Shown in pieces: positions 14,941-17,654 of a stretch of 17,654 bases of DNA; position 1 is the first letter of the stretch; each line of letters begins with the position of its first letter. The translations under genes were made by a program, and so were the position numbers. Source of the stretch: Cyclobacteriaceae bacterium (lineage in GTDB: Bacteria > Bacteroidota > Bacteroidia > Cytophagales > Cyclobacteriaceae); contig JAOUKG010000003.1 in NCBI GenBank assembly GCA_029882725.1, positions 1 through 17,654 of the forward strand. The letters run 5' to 3'. Under the pieces are notes generated by a model. It made no database searches. It was not told the origin of the DNA and saw nothing but the letters and a program-made list of their open reading frames with translations.

Positions 14941-16929
14941 TTAGCTTAACAATTGACGGAATATCTTAATATTTTCGTATTTCCCATTTACAAGTAATAC
15001 GTCTCCTTGAAACAATTTTTCATCGGGATGAATATTGCGCAACATTTGTTCTTTTCGAGAAATAGCCAGGATATTTATGCCATACTCTGCTCTGAGGTTT
15101 ATGTCTTTTAACGGCTTGTCTAGTAGCTTGCCACTATCTATTTTGATTCTAAAGCTTGTGATATAAAAATCCGGGAATTTTATTTGCCTAAAGGGCTTTG
15201 GAAGTGCTTTTTGATTTTGTAGTAAAAAGTAATTTTCCGATCTAATGGTTTCAACAAATTGTTCTATGTCATTTTCAGGTATCAGGAAATTATGCAATAC
15301 ACGAGAAAATATCTCAATTGACGTCTCAAATTCTTCAGGAATTACATCATCGGCCCCCAGTGCCAAAATCTCTGCAGTCTCATTTACATAGCGTGTTCTT
15401 ATAAGTAAATAGATTGATTGCGAAACAGCACGAATGTTTCCGATAATGATTTTTGTGGCCAAAGGATCAGATATTGCCACAACTACCGCTCGTGCGGTCG
15501 ATAAGAAAGCACTTTCCAATATGCGTTCTTGTGTGGCATCACCAAAGATTATTGGCACACCCTTTTTTTTCTCTTTTCTTACGGTATCTGCATTTAACTC
15601 TATCACTACATAGGGTATATTACTGTATTGTGCCGCTTTGGCAAGGTTAGAGCCGTTTATGCCATAACCAATTATTACAAGGTGGTTTTCGGTTTTGTTG
15701 GCTTCATCAGTTTTTTGATCCTGGGTAGATTCGAGTTGTGCTTTAGGGTTTAGTGATTTTACAAACTTTGAAAGGAAAAACACTTTGTAAATGTTTTCAG
15801 AAAACATGATGACAAAAGGAGTGAGAATCATGGATACAATTGAAACTGCCAAAAAGTATTGGTTCGCCTCAATGCTCAATAAATTATACTCAATACCAAC
15901 TTTAGAAAGAATAAACGCAAATTCACCCACTTGAAATAATGCAAGGCCGGTTAATAAAATGGTGCGGGGTGGGTATTTCAAAACAGCAATTGCCAATGAG
16001 GCAATACTGGATTTTAAAATAAAAATGCCCAATACAATTAATGAGATAAGGCCAATGTTCTCAATAAAGAAACCCAGGTCAAGTAGCATTCCAATTGATA
16101 TAAAAAAGAAACTTGTAAATAGCTCTCTAAATGGTAAAATGACACTTGTAGCTTGATGGCTATATTCAGACTCTGAGATTATTAAACCTGCTAAAAATGC
16201 TCCTAATGCCATTGATAAACCCGCTTCCGATGTTAGAAAAGCCACTGCAAAACATATAGTAATGGTTGTGAGCAAGAAGAGTTCTTTACTCTTGGTTTTG
16301 GCAATGGCATGCATGAGCTTTGGCATGACATATCTAGCACTAATTATGGTTACTACTATTACTATAGCCGATTTTAGGAGTAATTGTAATATACTTAAAG
16401 TTACGTTATCGGATTGCCCTGCAATTAAAGGTGTAAATAACATCATAGGAACCACAATGATGTCTTGAAAAATCAATATTGCTAAGGCATTTCGACCATG
16501 GGGGGAAGTTATTTCGTTTCTATCCTGAAAAACCTTTAGCACAATGGCTGTACTCGAAAGAGAAAACAGAAAACCTACAAATGCAGCTTCATTCCATGAA
16601 TAGCCTAATGAATAATAAGAAACTCCTACAACAAGAACTGTAATTCCAACCTGTATGAAACCACCAATAAAAACTGTTTTTTTGATGGAAGCCAACTGCC
16701 TTAAGGAAAGCTCCATTCCAATAACAAACAGTAGAAGTATAACTCCAATCTCAGATATAACCTCCACTTCTTCTACAGCATTAACAATCCCAAATCCGTA
16801 GGGGCCAATTATTATTCCCGTGATTATAAATCCTAAAATTGAAGGGAGTTTGAGGCGTTGTAGGATAAATACAATCACTACCGAAAAGCTCATTAGAATA
16901 AGTATGTCTTGTAATAGATGTGAAGGCAT
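14941..16929 (-). CDS. KefB/KefC-type monovalent cation:proton antiporter (CPA2) with RCK domain
   Basis: A 662-residue inner-membrane antiporter. The CPA2 membrane domain (about 5-385, 12-13 helices) has LPSILGFIITGIIIGPYG near the start, LLLFVIGMELSL, SLSSTAIVLKVF and the conserved ILIFQDIIVVP around Gln155-Asp156. A regulatory RCK-N/TrkA-N domain (about 415-530) begins VIIGYGINGSNLA, the dinucleotide-binding glycine motif, and includes VIELN and FGDATQ. An RCK-C (TrkA-C) domain is at about 585-660 with INILAISR and LFQGDVLLVNG. The family exchanges K+ or Na+ for protons and helps control pH, volume or electrophile stress. No KefF/KefG-like partner is adjacent. Starts at ATG 16929. It is flanked by spacers and looks monocistronic. 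Confidence 0.92.
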   Translation of the reverse strand: MPSHLLQDILILMSFSVVIVFILQRLKLPSILGFIITGIIIGPYGFGIVNAVEEVEVISEIGVILLLFVIGMELSLRQLASIKKTVFIGGFIQVGITVLVVGVSYYSLGYSWNEAAFVGFLFSLSSTAIVLKVFQDRNEITSPHGRNALAILIFQDIIVVPMMLFTPLIAGQSDNVTLSILQLLLKSAIVIVVTIISARYVMPKLMHAIAKTKSKELFLLTTITICFAVAFLTSEAGLSMALGAFLAGLIISESEYSHQATSVILPFRELFTSFFFISIGMLLDLGFFIENIGLISLIVLGIFILKSSIASLAIAVLKYPPRTILLTGLALFQVGEFAFILSKVGIEYNLLSIEANQYFLAVSIVSMILTPFVIMFSENIYKVFFLSKFVKSLNPKAQLESTQDQKTDEANKTENHLVIIGYGINGSNLAKAAQYSNIPYVVIELNADTVRKEKKKGVPIIFGDATQERILESAFLSTARAVVVAISDPLATKIIIGNIRAVSQSIYLLIRTRYVNETAEILALGADDVIPEEFETSIEIFSRVLHNFLIPENDIEQFVETIRSENYFLLQNQKALPKPFRQIKFPDFYITSFRIKIDSGKLLDKPLKDINLRAEYGINILAISRKEQMLRNIHPDEKLFQGDVLLVNGKYENIKIFRQLLS

Positions 16930-17121
16930 TAGATTGTCTCGTTTTTAAAATCAAAACCTTACTGAAAGTTTAATACAATTATATGATAAATATATTGAAT
17001 ACTTTAAACAGTGAGGTAAGCCCCGGGCTTAATATCCTGATTTTACCTTTCCCTGAACATCAATGATTTCAGAATTCGACCCAAATAAAAAAACTATTTG
17101 AAACAGTATTGAAACCGAATT
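16930..17121. other. spacer between divergent antiporter gene and AraC remnant
   Basis: No gene seen. It presumably carries the antiporter promoter on the minus strand. A G+C-rich near-palindrome TAAGCCC-C-GGGCTTA lies at about 17015-17029 and stands out from the AT-rich surroundings; its role is unknown. Confidence 0.35.
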
Positions 17122-17488
17122 ATGCAGAATGTTTTTAACGATATAATGGAAGACATGAGCTATAATAAATTTGTAGTTGGTGATTTGTTATTTGTTGAAT
17201 ACCTATGCCCTATCACTGAGGAAGTTTGGAGCGTATGGACACAGACAGATTTTATTATACATGTGTTAAGGGGAAAAATTAACCACGGGTAAACAAGAAT
17301 GGATGCTGAATATAGGAGATACAGTTTATGTAAAAAACGGTTCTTTCTTGATGAATCAATACTTTGATGATGACTTTTATATGTTTGAATTTTTCATTAA
17401 TGATGAATTCATAAGGTCAACAATCACAGAGTTAATAGGCAGTTTGCCTATTAACGCAAAGGCTAAATTTAGAGCATCACCATCATAA
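17122..17488 (+). pseudogene. AraC-family regulator remnant: frameshifted N-terminal domain, no DNA-binding domain
   Basis: The only plus-strand coding trace. From ATG 17122, the first frame gives 56 residues including YNKFVVGDLLFVEYLCPI and DFIIHVLRGKI, and stops at TAA 17290-17292. A frame shifted by one base continues TGKQEWMLNIGDTVYVKNGS, then NQYFDDDFYMFEFFINDEFI and a stop at 17486-17488. Joined, they form the cupin-like sensor domain of AraC regulators common in Bacteroidota, including the usual pattern of a GD.V.VKKGA-like strand followed by QFFDDDF. The roughly 100-residue helix-turn-helix domain that should follow is absent: only 49 bp separate the stop from the next gene. So the gene is broken twice, by frameshift and by loss of its DNA-binding half. 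Confidence 0.7.
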
Positions 17489-17537
17489 TACAGATCAATA
17501 TTTTAATAAAACTCGATTTTTGAAGAGTGATCTAATT

Positions 17538-17654
17538 TCAGTCAATAAAATCAATTTGTTTCCATGCAAAGTCAATAGAATCATTTTTTTGTGATTTGCC
17601 CGGTGTACTTCGCCCTTCTTCGATGTAGGTAATTAACAATGATCTTAATTCAGT
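17538..17654 (-). CDS. probable sulfatase, C-terminal 38 residues (cut by window edge)
   Basis: The minus-strand frame is open from the window edge to TGA at 17538-17540. It reads TELRSLLITYIEEGRSTPG and then KSQKNDSIDFAWKQIDFID. The combination of LxxLLxxYIxxGRSTPG, then ND and a Trp near the end, is the usual C-terminus of arylsulfatase-like enzymes of Bacteroidota. The catalytic formylglycine region lies outside the window, so activity cannot be judged. If correct, it would act on sulfated sugars in the periplasm and points to a sulfated-polysaccharide locus to the right. It converges on the AraC remnant with a gap of 49 bp. Confidence 0.7.
   Translation of the reverse strand, partial: TELRSLLITYIEEGRSTPGKSQKNDSIDFAWKQIDFID

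Overview
The window is about 17.6 kb of AT-rich DNA (roughly one third G+C by eye). It very probably comes from a free-living, possibly marine member of the Bacteroidota. The support is indirect: a degenerate ABC exporter paired with an HlyD protein, a DUF5009-type acyltransferase-like membrane protein, a YdeI/DUF1801 protein, SulP next to beta-carbonic anhydrase, a Tsp-type S41 peptidase, the tail of a sulfatase, A-rich rather than Shine-Dalgarno leaders, and small palindromes sharing a TAGAGAC-like flank. The genus cannot be named from the sequence alone. Every intact gene lies on the minus strand, so transcription runs from high to low coordinates. The only plus-strand coding trace is a broken AraC-type gene near the right edge. 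No tRNA, rRNA, CRISPR array or intact insertion sequence was seen.

Layout from left to right. (1) 1-2752 is an export operon: a TetR-family regulator, then an ABC permease-ATPase whose nucleotide-binding domain has lost most catalytic motifs, then an HlyD-type adaptor cut by the window edge. (2) 3030-4436 is an SPFH/band-7 membrane protein on its own, separated from the TetR gene by a spacer holding a perfect 32-bp palindrome. (3) 4679-6472 is a DUF5009-type membrane protein followed by a YdeI-like protein with a CDGSH iron-sulfur tail. (4) 6763-11243 is a possible functional module: OmpR-type response regulator, histidine kinase, SulP anion (probably bicarbonate) transporter and beta-carbonic anhydrase. 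Direct repeats and a hairpin sit between the kinase and the transporter. (5) 11348-14704 holds a secreted Tsp-like S41 protease, a secreted helical protein resembling the LIC11966 family, and what looks like a decayed small membrane-protein gene directly after it. (6) 14941-16929 is a KefB/KefC-type cation:proton antiporter with an RCK domain. (7) 17122-17654 holds an AraC-type regulator remnant (plus strand, frameshifted, no DNA-binding domain) and the last 38 codons of a probable sulfatase (minus strand).

I do not see a clearly new multi-gene system. The best leads are the conserved-looking but motif-less ABC ATPase, the YdeI-CDGSH fusion, a possible two-component control of inorganic-carbon uptake, the protease/helical-protein pair with its decayed third gene, and a family of intergenic REP-like palindromes.
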